Below are positions 11,620 through 23,894 of a stretch of 64,000 nt of DNA, one piece after another. Origin of the DNA: Eucommia ulmoides (Eukaryota > Streptophyta > Magnoliopsida > Garryales > Eucommiaceae). The stretch covers positions 36,128,712 to 36,192,711 of the forward strand of contig CM028335.1 in the NCBI GenBank assembly GCA_016647705.1, given 5' to 3'. The notes beneath the pieces are model-generated. The model was given only the letters and a program-made list of their open reading frames with translations. It was not told the origin of the DNA and searched no databases. The translations under genes were made by a program, and so were the position numbers. Every line of letters begins with the position of its first letter. Position 1 is the first letter of the stretch.

Positions 11620-11635
11620 GCTGGCCCTCTTTGTT
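11620..11635 (-). promoter_or_regulatory. Polypurine tract next to Tat-like 3' LTR
   Basis: The minus strand reads AACAAAGAGGGCCAGC directly before TGTAGATATC. The position and purine content fit a plus-strand primer site and fix the orientation: 8992-11619 is the 3' LTR and 11620 upward is internal sequence. Confidence 0.5.
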
Positions 11636-11914
11636 ATGCGAGTTTACTTGTAATGAAAAAGAAGGAGACATTAACATTTTATTCTTCTAGAGATGAAATA
11701 TAAAAGACATATATTTAAATCTATTCGAAAGGATGAAGACGTGCCTGGTTCTGGAGGATTCGATGCGGATGACGATTGATCACTTCTACCATTGTATACT
11801 TCAGAGGATGATGAACAATCTACCTCAAAATATTACAACTAGAAGGATGGTGACACATCTTATTCCTTACCTATCTGCATTCGTGAAAGACGGCGATATA
11901 CGTGACTATAGGGT

Positions 11915-12562
11915 ATAGTGAGGATGACGGTCTAGTACAAGCCCCCCCCAGTTATATACTATTACTATACCTTAGGCTCTAACACTCTTGGTGAGGATGA
12001 TGGCCTAGTCCAATCCCCCCTCCCCCTCCAGTTATATAATATTTGTATACCATAGAATAGCGGCATACCTAGCTCTAACGGTCTTGCTGAAGATGACGAT
12101 CCAGTACAAGCCTCCCTGGTTATATACAATATATCTTAGAGTGGTGACGTACTTGGATCTAACGATCTTGGTGAGGACGATGGTCTAGTACAAGCCCCCA
12201 CGATTATATAATACTACTATGACTTAGAGCGGTGACATACTTGGCTCTAACAATCTTGGTGAGGATGACAGTCTAGTACTAGCCCCCCGGTTATATATAT
12301 ATATCGAAAGTTGACATGCAATCTATCCTATAGCATGTAAAGAAGATGATGCTCGATCAATCAACTCCTTTTTGTGACCATACCCAAAGGGTTCTCCTAC
12401 ATATCTCAAACTAATAATAATTAGGTCACAAGTAGTTCTGGCATGTAAAGTAAATCTATTCTATATTATACTATAGAATGACGACATACCTGGTTCTAAT
12501 GGTCTTAGCGAGGACAACGGTCTAGTACAAGCTCGCCTAGTTATATACTATTAATACTATGT
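11915..12562. repeat. Tandem repeat zone A, about 85-105 bp units
   Basis: About six diverged units share 'cttggtgaggatgacggtctagtacaagcccccc', then 'gttatatactattactat', then 'gcggtgacatacctggctctaacg'. Units begin near 11915, 11975, 12072, 12155, 12242 and 12480. Related single units occur at 53590-53660 and 53770-53845. Confidence 0.7.
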
Positions 12563-12589
12563 TCTTAAAAGATGACACGTGGTCTATCT

Positions 12590-12845
12590 TATAAGATGTA
12601 GAGAAGATGACACTCAGTTAATTGACTCTGAGTTGTGATTGTGAGGAGGATGATATCTAGTCAATCATTTCTAGGTTGTGATAGTAAGAAGGATGATACT
12701 TGTTTAATCTTCTCCTGGTGGTGTGGAAGATGATGCTTGGTCAATCGGCTATGGGTAGTAATAGTGAGAAGGATGGCGCTTTATTAATTGGCTCTGGGTT
12801 GTGGTAGCCAGGAGGCCAATGCTAAGTCAATTGTGTCCAAGTCAA
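12590..12845. repeat. Tandem repeat zone B, about 50-60 bp units
   Basis: About five units of the form 'gaagatgacactcagttaattgactctgagttgtgatagtgag'. One related unit is at 53895-53935 in the other Tat copy. Confidence 0.65.
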
Positions 12846-13169
12846 GTGTGGTTTATGTTTGTGAAGTATATCAATATTTGGTGGAATAGGTTCTTGTTTA
12901 GGGAAATAGATTCCTGGGTCGTCATATCAATACAAGATTGAAAATGACTAAGAGAACTCACACGGGAAAAGACCCTCAGGGAAACTCAACACCTAGTGGA
13001 CGTTTTTGGCCAACTTCCTACCTGGGACTACCTGATGAGAGCTAGAAAACTTCTTGGAAAATTTAACCTTGAGTAAAATGTTCCCCAATCGTAGACTTGG
13101 GATTAACGATGCTTATTCATTTTTTTGGGATTATAAATTTAGTTTTAAATTTTTGCATTTATTATTATT

Positions 13170-14620
13170 GGGATTGGTATGAGTCTTATATCAAGAAACG
13201 CTAGTGGGAGAAGATCTGATATAATGTGCCCTAACTCTAGAAAGAGTGACTCTTATCATAGAATCTCAATAGAGAAACCAAATGTAACGTTCCCCAGCTC
13301 TAGCTAGGACTAGTCCCGTTACTAAGTCTAAATGAAAAAACTAGATATAATGTGCCCTAGCTCTAGCTATGGCACAGGACTATCTCCTGAGCATTCCAAG
13401 AATACGGCAGAGCCCACATGGGTTTCCTTTGTATCCGGAATTGAGTGCACAATTTGTAGTGTTCGTTCTAGTCTGGAAACCCTCGTTGGGTTACCTACAT
13501 ACACTGAGTTTCGAGGTTAAGAATCTCGTCGAAATGTAGTTCAACCCTTGCTATGCTATCTCAGATTATCAACCATACCCACAAGGGTTTCCTATGTACC
13601 TTGGTAATCTACCAAGGATCAGGAAAAAATGTAGTTCAAGAATAGGTATCGTTTGTTGTCTTGTTAACAAAATGATTGGTAATTAGCTTCTCAAGGAAGT
13701 CAAGGGACTTCTTAGGAGATGTGCCCTAATATAGGGCTGAGAGAACGTTGTGATGCGGACATCTCTCTGATTTCGACCAGACCGACTTGGGGTCTCCTAT
13801 GTACCTTGGTGATCTACCAAGGATAGGTCGAGCTGCAGTCTGCTAGGAACAGAGGAATATTGTTTAAAGTGACGACCTAACCCATAAAGATTTCTCGTAT
13901 CTTGGTGGTTACCAGGACTTAGGCTAACACTTAATTCTTAATTGGCTGGTTAAAGTCTAATATAGCTAGATTTAGATTGGTGGGTCATTGTTATATTTAG
14001 TATGGTTTAATCCCAATTGATTAGAGAATTTATTATTGAGCAACTCTGTGGGGATTTTATTGTTTGTCATGATTCATTCTCAATTAGCATTGGATTTTAA
14101 ATATTGATGGGACTCCATCGAGATTTTATTGTCGATGACGTGATTCAATCCCGATTGATGTGCGATTTTTGTTAATGGCGATTGAATAAGGTTTTGTACG
14201 TGTCCTGGACTTTGCCAGGACTCAAGTTAGACGTAGTTTCTTGGTTAAGCTTCATCTATTGTTTGGTAAACAAGAAGTGTGCATATAGCTTTCTCAAGCA
14301 AATCAAAGGACTATTCCTAGAGATGTGCCCCAGTCTAGGGCTAAGAGAGTGTCACAAAGATGATACTTGTCTTTTTTTTTTTTATTTCGACCGAACCCAC
14401 TTAGGTTTCTTACGTTCCTTAGTGATCTACGAAGGATTTGGTCAAAATGCTACTAGGTATTCTTCTTTTGTACATGGAATTTGGTTAACACTAAGTTTAA
14501 TACATATGAGTAGTTTTTAGTTTAAAGGGTGTGGTCGAACCTTGTAAAGGTTTCCTACGTATCTCAGATAACTGAGAATTAAGTCGGCACATAGTTCATT
14601 GCACATACTATTTGTCAGGG
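13170..14620. repeat. Diverged repeat zone C
   Basis: There are recurrent blocks 'gatgtgccctagctctagc' (13215, 13340, also 13720 and 14320 in altered form) and 'ggtttcctatgtaccttggtgatctaccaaggat' (13582, 13788, 14405, 14548). A related block is at 12385 and at 53945. Spacing is irregular, so this looks like an old, rearranged tandem array. Confidence 0.5.
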
Positions 14621-14770
14621 TGATGAATTCGGGATTTTACTGTTTAAAACCTAGAATATACCTGGTCGATGGGTTCATTATTATATAGTTTAAATGTGAA
14701 ACTAATATCTTAAAAGTTTGCTTGTTGGTGCAATCATCCGGGTCGTGCAATTGTTTATATGAGTTGATAG

Positions 14771-16424
14771 TGTTGGCCCAGTGAGTTACCCAAGAAGGGG
14801 GGGTGTTGGGTAGTATTAAAATTATCAGAATAATAACACTTCAAAAATCAAAAAATTATTTTTTTTCCTAAAATTAATTATTATCTTTATAGTAGTGGAT
14901 AAGTGTAATAAGCTCTAGGTGCACACCCAAACAACACAAGATAAAATAAAGGAAATAAACAATACAGTACACATCGATATATCCTGGTTCACCAAGCTAC
15001 TCTTGGCTAATCTAGTCCTCTGAGCCCCACAGAGATTCGCACCCACTAAACTCAAGATTTCTTTACAGGTAGGAACCAAACCCTCACAATAATTCTTTTC
15101 GCAGGCTCAGAATCAACCTTTACAAATTCATTTTCCTTGGCTCATAAATAACTTCTACTTTTTACAGACTCAAGAATAACATAATTCTTTTTGTAACTTA
15201 GGCTAAAGAATCAGAACCTCACAGAAACACTCCAGCTATCCTTTCCCATGTCAGGATGGAACCTTTACAAAATTACTCACAAATTCAATCAAGGAAGAAT
15301 TAACACCTCAATCTCTTTATCGGAAGAGATTGAAACCCAGCTACCCTTGATTAGATACGCCCAATAGCATCTAATTCACACACAACTCACCAATAACATG
15401 AAATTGATAAGTTCTTCCTACTTGGAGCTTCTGCCACCTCAAATCAATTTATACTCAATTAATGTCCCGATAATTTCTAGTGATAGAATTAAGTGAAGAA
15501 ACAAAAATTTGATTATAAAAATAATATGGGTAGCACAAAATTGAGCATGTAATTAGATTCTGACACAAATTGTTTTAAAAGATTTTTGTTCTTTTAAAGT
15601 TCAAAAAGGATTTCATCAATATCTTATCAACCAAGCAAATACAGAAAAATAAATATGCAGTAAAGATTAGTAGCTTGGAAAGATTTCACCCAGATAGCAC
15701 CGAAGAATTATAGATTGGAATGCTAGACACCTCAACTCAGTGATGCTTACACAATCAGTGATTTAACTCAAGAACTCCTCAATAATTGATCTCACAATTT
15801 GATCTCTCAAAATAATATCAGAATGATTACTCTGATAAAATCTTATGAACTGAATAGTTCTTGATAATTGATAGATTGGGATCACACTTAAGTGAAAAAT
15901 ATAGGTCTATAAATAAGGAATTGAAACAAGCTTTCCAATGGATAGTTCCCACTTGTTATGATATTTAATTTCTCTTATAGACCCCTTATATTATTATGAC
16001 TTCATCATTGTCTAAATCACTTAATTGTGTCTTTAAAACTTCTCAATTAAGTCCCCCAAATATTTCTGAATCACAATTAAATAGGATAGAAAGAATTACA
16101 TGTACCAATTTGAGAAATACTTAAAATATATATACCATATCAATAGGGATATTCAAATAGGAGTATCGTATCTTTAAAATATCCATATCCCTAAAATATC
16201 TCAATCAGGTAAATAAATAATGGCTAGTTAACGACTAGTATTTAAATCAAAATCCCCAAAATCTGAAACTGGCCATCAGTCGACAGATACACATCCATCG
16301 GTCAACCGCCTAATTCAGGATGTAGCCCAAACCAAAATTCCATCGTCATAAGTTGACTTATCTGTCTACCTAGAGATACAAAGAGTTCATCTTTTAAGCA
16401 TAGGTTGACCTACCTGTCGACCGG
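14771..16424 (-). repeat. Copia LTR 1, truncated
   Basis: It starts TGTTGGCCCAGTGAGTTACC on the plus strand, which is the inner (3') end of this long-LTR Copia family, and matches the LTRs at 16719, 35751 and 45395. It contains 'tcctggttcaccaagctac', the series of '(c)tttttacaggctcaag' motifs, a TATA-like TTATTTATAGACC on the minus strand near 15915, and 'gtcgac'-type repeats at 16270-16420. It stops abruptly at about 16424 against Athila LTR sequence. The other terminus (...GATCAACA) is missing. Confidence 0.75.
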
Positions 16425-16718
16425 GAAAGGGAGTGAATGAGTTTACGATACTGAGATTGTTAGATAGGTCGAATACCGTTATTGTTAACTAAATGAAACC
16501 AAACATGTTTAAGTAAATGTAATTAATCCCTAGATAATCCATTTCCCTAAACATCTCAATATAGTATAAATAGTGCAATTACATTAATTAGTATTTTAGT
16601 TTAGTATTTATATTTATAAACAAAATATATTTTTGTTGCCTAGATAAAATTAGGTAATGACAATTGCGGTACTTAACAACAATTCTAATCCAATCCCTGT
16701 GGATATGACAACCCTTAC
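16425..16718 (+). repeat. Athila-type LTR fragment, left half
   Basis: It matches the downstream part of the Athila-type LTRs ('gagtttacgatactgagattgt', 'taatccctagataatcc', 'gcctagataaaattaggt'). It ends CCCTTAC exactly where the Copia solo LTR begins. The sequence resumes at 18889. The upstream LTR half is missing at the junction with Copia LTR 1. Confidence 0.75.
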
Positions 16719-18888
16719 TGTTGGCCCAGTGAGCTACCCAAGTGGGGGGATGAATTGGGTAGATAAAAAATTATCAGAGAAAAAATACTTTAATAATCTA
16801 AATAATTAATTTTAATCATAAATTAATTATTATCTTTATATCACAGCAGAAATATAAAATCAACTAGGTGCACACCAATAAAATAAATAAATAAATAATG
16901 TAAAGATAGCAGCACACCAAAAATTTATACTGGTTCAACAAGTTACTCTTGGCTAATCCAGTCCCACGAGCTCCACGGAGAGTCGCATCCACTAAACTCA
17001 AGATTCCTTAAAAGTAGGCACCAAACCCTCACAAATATTATTTTCATAGGCTCAGAATCAACCTTTATAAATTTATTTTCCCAGATTTTGGAATAACCTC
17101 TACTTTTTACAGGCTCAAGAATAACCTAATTATTTCTTAAACTAAGGCTAAAGAATCAAAACCTCACAAATACTCCAAATATCATTTTACCTGGTAGGGA
17201 TTGATCCGTCACAAAATTGCTCACAAATCAATTCTATCCCGAAAAAATTACAACCTCAATCTCTTTACAGGAAGAGACTGAAACCATCTACCATTAGATT
17301 AAACACTCTCAGTAGTATTCAATTCGTCACTCAACACACCAATTACAAATTAATAAGTGATTTTTCTCACTCGGTGCTTCTATCACCTCAGATAAATTAG
17401 AACTCAATTAATATCCCAAAACTAGTGATAGAAAAGTGAGATATTCAAAATCTAATTTAAAGAAAAATAGGGTAGCACGTAATTGAGCACGTAATCAAAT
17501 TTATTTAAGAAATTGTTTCAAAAATAATTTTCAATAAAAAATCAGAAAACAATTTTAAAGATCAAATTCCAAATATAATCAAGAAATACTAAATAGAAAG
17601 TAATTTGGAAAGATCTCACCCGGAATCCACTAAAAGAATAATAATAGCAATGTCACTTCAGATCGGTAGTAATAATAGTTTACAGCAAATAATTCTCAAG
17701 AATAACTCTTAGAAAATCTCTCACAATTTTCTCAATATGATTTCACTTAGAAAAGCTTAGTATAATTCTCTTGATGTGTCTTTCTAATATGGAAAACGTA
17801 GGTCTATATAAAAGGGAATAAAATAATATCTCTAACGGCTAGTTCCCACTTGTTATGATATTTAATTGGTCTTATAGACCCCTTATATCATTAAGACTTC
17901 ATCCTGGTTGAAATCACTTAATTATAGCTTTTAAACTTCTCAATTAAGTCTCTAAATATTTCTTCATCAAAATTAAAAAGTATAGAAAGAATTATATGTA
18001 CCAAATTTGAAAAATATTCAAACTTAATGAACCATATCTATAGGGATATCATAATATATGTTGCATATCTGAAATAACATTAAATCCTTAAAATATTTCA
18101 TGAATCTTAACCATAAAATGGTTAGTAACGGCTACTTTTAGAATAAATTCTGAAATTCCACAATATCCTGAAACAGTCTCATAAAGCGACCGACCAAGAT
18201 CACCGATCGACCGGTCAATTCAGGATATAGCCAAGCCAAAAATTCATAGCCCATTGGTCGACCTAGAGATTTAGAGAGTTACATTTTTCTTCACAGGTCA
18301 ACCTCCCTGTCCACTTATCAATACAGAGAGTTCATATTTAAGCACAGGTCGACCTACCTGTCGACCTAGAGATATAAAGACTTTTCTTTCAATGCTCCGG
18401 TTGACTGACCTATCGACTTACTAATGCTGGAACACTTATCTCAATTCGTTTTTAATCCATTTTCATTGACGTTTTTACCCCTTTAACTGATTTCTTTTCT
18501 CGGTTAAGTCCACTAACACTTAAATTCAATTTTAATCAATTATCAATATTTCTTTTTCAATTACACATAGGAGCAAATAATTTAACTAATTAGGGTCCTA
18601 TAAAAAACACACATATTTATAAAAATCATCAAAAAAAATTCTGTGTCGTATGTGATCCTAATTGGGATATTAACAGTTGAAATTTAACCTGAGTTGTTTT
18701 TCCTAGGTTCTTCAAATTCTTCAACCTCTTAATCCTTCATGATCGTTGCCTTCATCTTTTAGCATCCATTCTTTAATTGTCATTATATCTTCATCATTTG
18801 GAACTAATAAACTCAAACACTCAATTAAACTGTTAGTTCCACAAAAAACATCAACCTTTAATTGTTCATCAAAATCTTAGGATCAACA
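16719..18888 (-). repeat. Copia solo LTR inside Athila LTR
   Basis: A 2170-bp complete LTR running from TGTTGGCCCAG to AGGATCAACA on the plus strand, so its own orientation is minus. The flanks are CTTAC (16714-16718) and CTTAT (18889-18893), a 5-bp TSD with one transition. The Athila sequence reads through once it is removed. Internal landmarks are a TATA-like TTTTATATAGACC on the minus strand near 17815 and a palindromic GTCGAC-type array at 18180-18420. Confidence 0.85.
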
Positions 18889-18965
18889 CTTATTCTTCCC
18901 AATCTATAATAAAACTTGACCCGTACACTTACGGTGAAAGTAGCAACGTAATTTATGTACTACCA
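18889..18965 (+). repeat. Athila-type LTR fragment, right half
   Basis: This is the last 77 bp of the LTR split at 16719: 'aaaacttgacccgtacactt' and the terminal TACTACCA. It directly continues the fragment ending at 16718. Confidence 0.75.
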
Positions 18966-19346
18966 TTAAACCGATAATTCATTCAAAGTAAATGTTTCAA
19001 AGTCGGGGCTGGTAACTGAGTTAATTTTTTTGAAATATACTAACATTTAAGGGTAGTTGGTAATTTTTATTTATATTAAGGACAATTTAATGAAAATCAA
19101 ACTTTAATAAATTCATTTTAGGCCCCCATAAATTATGGGAATTTCGAGGTTGACCTGAAACTTTTACTTGATTGTATTTTGTTAACGTTAACAGTTTTGT
19201 GTCTTTCTTATATTTTAAGGTATTTTTTTATACTATACAGTGTGATCTTGGGTAGAGAATCATTCACTTTAAACCCATGTTCAAATTTTATCTGAACTTG
19301 TACTTGATTTGCCGCTGACTTGGCGAGAAAAAATACATTGATGACA
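18966..19346 (-). repeat. Tat-like LTR fragment
   Basis: It matches 11245-11619 and 52965-53335 ('aaaccgataattcattcaaagtaaatg', 'tcaaactttaataaattcattt', 'gaacttgtacttgatt', ending near 'aaaatac'). Only the outer U3 end of the LTR is present. Confidence 0.65.
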
Positions 19347-19645
19347 TCTGACATTATAATAACTATTTTTGGAATATATAGTATATGATTTATTGTAACT
19401 TATGTTTTGTACTGGTGCTGGGTATTTGTAATGATCAGAAGACATTGCTTTGAAGTCCTTTGATTTTTCAAAATCCTTGATTTTTTCAATAGCTTCTTTA
19501 AGTGTGTTCCACAACTCCAATATTCACTTGAATGGGAAAAAAAAAATCTTATTGAGAAATTGAAATTCATTCATTAAAATTTTGTAATCATTTTCAACAT
19601 AATGAATTTTTAATTGTGCCATGTATATATGTTGTAAATACGTGA
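19347..19645 (-). pseudogene. Copia internal fragment (gag C-terminal region)
   Basis: The minus-strand frame ending the 19281-19520 ORF reads LKEAIEKIKDFEKSKDF, then HYKYPAPVQNISYNKSYTIY and YYNVRCHQC. The order parallels the Copia fragment at 21572-21844 (FKDIEI..., HYQYHAPVWNNYYS, NARCSYC), just before its zinc knuckle, but here the knuckle is lost. The frame then runs into Tat LTR sequence. It is a short relic of the same Copia family. Confidence 0.5.
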
Positions 19646-20608
19646 TGTTGATCCTTAGGTTTTGATGAACAATTAAGTGTTGATATTTTTTTTGTGGAAC
19701 TATTATGTTTATTGAGTATTTCAATAAAAGACTATTTATTTGATTATGTTAAAGACATCATAAAGATCTTAAAGAAATTAGTTAAAAACGACTTAATACT
19801 CTTAATCCAACCTGATTAGGATCACACACGACACTGTTAAACAAGTTATTTTTTTTGTGTTTTTTATTTTGAAATGATATAATTTAGGATCCGAATTAAA
19901 TATTTGATATGTACTTCTTATGAGAAATTGAAAATGATAATTAACCTAATTGAAAATAAGGTTTAAAGTATGAAAAGGTGCACTGAAGGGTCAATTCCAT
20001 CAACCTACAAATGCAATTGGTTAATTGAATTAAATGGTGTATTTTGGAGCAGAATTAGTAAAAGAAAGGGCCACCCTAAAGAAATCGGCTAACTGTTTAA
20101 ACCAAGTTGTTTTTCAAAGCCAAATAGAATGTTCTTACAACAATTAGTCAACCAAATTGTGGAATTTGGTTAACTTATTGGGTTTGAGGTTTTGGTAAAT
20201 AGAGGCTCTAAAGCAATCGGTCAACCGATTGGTAAAAAGTCGATCAACCGATTGGGTTGAAGTTTGGAAGTGGTTGGTCTCTGAAGCGATCGGTCAACTG
20301 ACTATCGTCTATGGTTTGGCCTTGTTTTGGTGCTATTTCAATCAGTCAACCCAACACTAGGGATTAGTTAACCGAATGGTTCGGTTGAGATTTCGAGGAA
20401 CTTGGTCTCCCGGTAAAAAACTAGCCATTTTTTTATGATCCCAAGAGATAGATTTAGGAGATTTGATCTTATTAAAGATATAGTACATGTATTTTAATAT
20501 CCCTATTTATTTGGTCCTCATAATTGATGTTTCTCTCAATTTAAGTAGTTAAACACTTCCTATCTTGCTGATTTTAAATTGAGAATTCATAAACTTAAAT
20601 TGAGAATT
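19646..20608 (+). repeat. Copia LTR fragment, plus orientation
   Basis: It begins TGTTGATCCTTAGGTTTTGATGAACAATTAA, the outer start of this LTR family, compared with 38742. It carries the gtcaacc/ggttgac palindrome array at 20210-20400 and then the 'tttaaattgagaattc' region that matches the LTR at 23895-26008 in reverse. It is truncated at about 20608; the inner end (...CCAACA) is absent. Confidence 0.6.
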
Positions 20609-21070
20609 CAAATAGGCCAAACTTGTAGACATACCGAAACCCTAAAGTGGAGAAGAAAGACCAACATTTTGATGACGTTTTTTGGCTTCCAAACGATAGA
20701 TCCGAGCCCTTAATCTTCTAATCCAAGCCAATATTTGAAGATCTTTTGTAGATTTGGAAGGAATTCTCTTAAGTAGTGAAGGGTTTTTACAGAGAGAAAG
20801 AAAAAAATTGAAATATGGTTGAAATAAAGTCTCAAAGGGAACTTATTCCCGTAATAGTTAGTTGACTGACTGTTTTCGGTCGATTGACAGACCAAGGTAG
20901 TGTCTGTACTTTGCAGCTTTTGTTTATGTCGATTGACCAATATGGCAATTTTGTCCTTAAGTGTTTCCTTATCCTAATTGATCTAATAACTCAATTTTTA
21001 TTTCTTATTTTGATATACACATATTATTTAAAATATTTTCATACACACACTCACAGATATCACAAATAAA
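20609..21070. other. Unassigned, possibly LTR-derived
   Basis: About 460 bp with no domain. A 'gttagttgactgactg ... cggtcgattgac' stretch near 20858-20890 resembles the palindromic arrays of the Copia LTRs, so it may be a diverged LTR piece. I see no gene here. Confidence 0.3.
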
Positions 21071-21571
21071 CTAATTTAAAATATGTGAAGCATCAGTCTC
21101 CCTAACAAAATTAACATATTTAAATTTCAGGAAATTTGACATACTTGGTTCATCATTGGGAGCAGTTGGTGTGTATCGTTGGTGGATTTCTAATTCCAAG
21201 CTTCTTGTCATTTGAATCCTCTATGTTTTCTTTTATTTGATTTACCACTTTGATTTCTTCCTTACATTAGCTTTCTTCTGGATTGGTTTAGTAATGATCT
21301 TCTTGCATTTGTAAAGTACTTTGAGTTACTTTCCCTTATTTTGCTTTGTTACCACCTTACACGTTATCCTTTTTGATATTGGTTTCTTGCCATTCTTTAA
21401 GGATAAGGTATCAGTTGATTTCATGTATTGAACTTGCTACTTTCCGAACTTTTCATTTTGCATATTTTGAATTATCCGTTGTTGCATTGAATCTAGAATC
21501 CTTCTTGGCATGTAGTATTCATTGTAACCTCTTGATTGATCAAATCTCCCATTTGTATCTGAATAAAAAAT

Positions 21572-21844
21572 TTATCTCATTAGTATCCAGTTATTTTTAG
21601 ATTTGACCGGGTAATTATGCAACAAATAACATATTTTCTCAAAATGACCATGCTTCCCACAATAAGAACATCTCGCATTCTTAGCATGTTTCTTCGAATA
21701 ATAATTATTCCATACGGGAGCATGATATTGATAGTGATATTGAGGAGCTGCTTTAGCAACTATTGGTTTTTCAACAAATATAGTTATCTCAATATCCTTA
21801 AATTTATCCACTCCTTCGTTAAGCTCCTTTTGATTTTCTTTCAA
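21572..21844 (-). pseudogene. Copia gag zinc-knuckle fragment
   Basis: A 90-aa open piece with a retroviral-type CCHC knuckle, C59-x2-C62-x4-H67-x4-C72 (CSYCGKHGHFEKIC, at 21629-21670). It is preceded by a charged segment (KENQKELNEGVDKFKDIEI) and followed by NYPVKSKNNWIL. CCHC knuckles bind element RNA during packaging. It is a piece of a longer gag frame, with stops on either side. The next stretch down to 21071 is recognisably decayed coding sequence but without a named domain. Confidence 0.65.
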
Positions 21845-22066
21845 GTGATCACTACAACGAACTAATGTTCACCTGTAGACCCAAATTCATCTTATGTGTA
21901 AATTCAAGATCATTCTTAAGAATTCGACAAACATTTTCAATGGAATGAATTTTCACACGAGGTTTATCAAGTTCACACCTTGCATTATCTAACTCAATAG
22001 TCAAGGCCATAGTTAAATTTTCAAGATTTTTCTTTTTAAAATCATTTTGCTAAAAATCGTGGATAT

Positions 22067-23459
22067 TGATAGGTGTAATTTACCTATCTATTTATAAACC
22101 GAACTTGTTAGTTTTTGAGTATGTTTATTATGTTTTATTATGTTTTTATTTATTTTTGTATAAAATGGGTATGTGGGGTGAAAAAGGAAGAAAACAGATC
22201 ATAAACAATCAAATCGGATCAAGAACGGTGGGAAAATAACCATAAGGACAAAATTTAGAACTACAGCCCACTGCCACGGCGACCAAACCACTGCTACAGC
22301 GGTGAAAATGCAGAGAAGGGTCTATTCTTATTGAAAATCTACCACCGTAGCAATGAAACAACAAAAATACTCTGCACCCATCGCCGCATCTACCGCCGAG
22401 GCCGTGACCAAACTGACTTACCCATTGCTGCGACGATCACTCTGCATAGCTGTTAGATATTTATTTTAGTTATTTTGAGCCCTATATCTTCTTCTATCCT
22501 CTCAATTCGGCCGAGGGAGCCCAAGAGAGACCCCTTACAGTTTATAATATTTTGAGAGTGTTTGGGGAGTGCTCAACCAAATCTGAAGGAGAAAAACACG
22601 TTGCGAAGAAGGAGAGGCAATCGTTGAACGGTTATAGTACCAAATCTTCGGACTACAACTAAGTTTCTTTCGTTTCTCTCTTTATTTTCTTAACTTCGAT
22701 AGTTGTTGAGCATCTTTAGCTCGTTTCTCATTGTATAAATGGTTATGGCCATAAGCTAAACGGATTTTGTTTAGAGATTAATAATATTTATGAAATCGTT
22801 GTTTGTTTGAGTTGTGTTTCGTTAATGGTTGTTCTTCGCTATTTTAATTGTGTTTACCGTTATTCTTTGATTATATAATTGTTTAGATATACAGAGAATA
22901 TGGGGTTTAACACTCGGGAGAGGTAACCCCGAATTCGGACTAGGGTAAACACAACGCGACGGTCTAATAACCAGGGAGGAAGTTAGAAAGTGTGCAACCC
23001 ATGATGTTGGGGCAAGACTCATGTGACCTAGTGTCGTTAAGACATTGAGGGGGACTTCTTCATTAGCGCGAAGTCGTATATTCACTCATCTTACTCTGGG
23101 GAGAGGTGGTGAGTGAGTTTACAATACATAGATTGTCGAATAGGTTGAACACCATTATTGTAAACTGAACGAGACCAGACACGATTTTGTAAATGGAGTT
23201 AATCCCTAGATAATAATTTTCCCTAGACATTTCATATTAGTATTATAGTATAATTAGTTTAATTAACTTAGTATTAGTATTAATTAATTATAAACTTTAT
23301 TTTTTACCGCCTAAATAAAGTTAGGTTATGAAAATCGCGGTACTCGATAATAATCTCAACCAATCCCTGTACATACAACAACCCCTACTCCTTCCCATCT
23401 ATACTAAAACTTGACCCGTACACTTGCGGTGAATGTGGCGATGTAATATTCCGCCACCA
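22067..23459 (+). repeat. Athila-type solo LTR in Copia
   Basis: A 1393-bp LTR running from TGATAGGTGTAATTTACC to CGCCACCA, flanked by a perfect 5-bp TSD GATAT (22062-22066 and 23460-23464). It is similar throughout to the LTRs at 30245 and 34294. U3 has palindromic GC-rich motifs ('ccactgccacggcgacc', 'ctgctacagcggtg') at about 22265-22445. U5 holds the GACTTC...GAAGTC hairpin at 23053-23075. The surrounding Copia coding sequence is continuous across the insertion, so this is a solo LTR left by LTR-LTR recombination. Confidence 0.9.
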
Positions 23460-23464
23460 GATAT

Positions 23465-23834
23465 TATTTTTCAAAACTTCGTTATCTTCTTTAAGAGAAT
23501 CAATTTTTTCGAGGAACTTACTAAATTCAGATAAAGCATTTAAAAATTCAGCAGTTTCAAGATACTTGACCAAATTCTTTTTCTTAAGAGATTTAGCGGT
23601 GTTAAACTTTTTATTTTGAAGAATTAAAATCTTTTGCTTGAGTTTTAAATTTTCTTTTTCAAAAACATAAGTAAAGGCAATCAGCATCTCAATAGCCTTA
23701 TCTGCAGCCTCATTATCACAAATTTTATCATCCTCACTAATGGGACACTGATTATCAAAGGAAGTAGGAGATTCTCTAATCACATCAAGACAAGTAGAGG
23801 ATTCACACACAATATCATTATCAATGCACTCCAT
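23465..23834 (-). pseudogene. Copia gag-region coiled-coil fragment
   Basis: Minus-strand ORF 23385-23834 starts MECIDNDIVCESSTCLDVI. From about residue 50 it is a Lys/Leu/Glu-rich likely coiled coil (FEKENLKLKQKILILQNKKF, LSEFSKFLEKIDSLKEDNEVL). The last residues of the ORF come from the inserted Athila LTR and should be discounted. The frame continues at 22061 after the insertion. It lies where gag should begin, 47 bp inside the PBS, but the usual UBN2 gag domain is missing, so part of gag appears deleted. Such coiled-coil segments occur in Copia gag-pol spacer regions. Function is inferred only. Confidence 0.5.
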
Positions 23835-23880
23835 GTGATCCTGTTTTAGCTTGGATGTTAAGCCTAACGAGGATAAATCA

Positions 23881-23892
23881 ACTCTGATACCA
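23881..23892 (-). promoter_or_regulatory. Initiator tRNA-Met primer-binding site (Copia)
   Basis: The minus strand reads TGGTATCAGAGT, two bases after the LTR end ...CTAACA. This matches the standard plant Copia PBS (TGGTATCAGAGC) at 11 of 12 positions. Confidence 0.85.
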
Positions 23893-23894
23893 AT

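Larger units (their letters stand above)
11620..14770 (-). mobile_element. Tat-like element, 3' internal region rich in tandem repeats
   Basis: About 3.1 kb between the 3' LTR and a Copia LTR, with no recognisable coding domain. It is built from three diverged repeat zones (listed separately). Similar short units recur at 53560-53935 inside a second Tat copy. Tat/Ogre elements are known for hypervariable tandem repeats between pol and the 3' LTR. The ORFs here (for example 14182-14520) have no family features and are probably chance. Confidence 0.5.

Noticed and set aside
11915-12562. Possible CRISPR-like array
   Set aside because: Units are diverged, contiguous and lack unique spacers; the context is a plant retrotransposon.
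14182-14520. 112-aa plus-strand ORF
   Set aside because: It lies within diverged Tat internal repeats, includes translated repeat blocks and shows no domain.
13582-14620. Possible tRNA genes suggested by short stem-rich repeats
   Set aside because: No complete cloverleaf with a T-loop GGTTCGA box was found; the motifs are tandem-repeat blocks.
22822-23085. 87-aa minus-strand ORF
   Set aside because: It lies in the conserved U5 block of the Athila-type LTR, antisense to the element.
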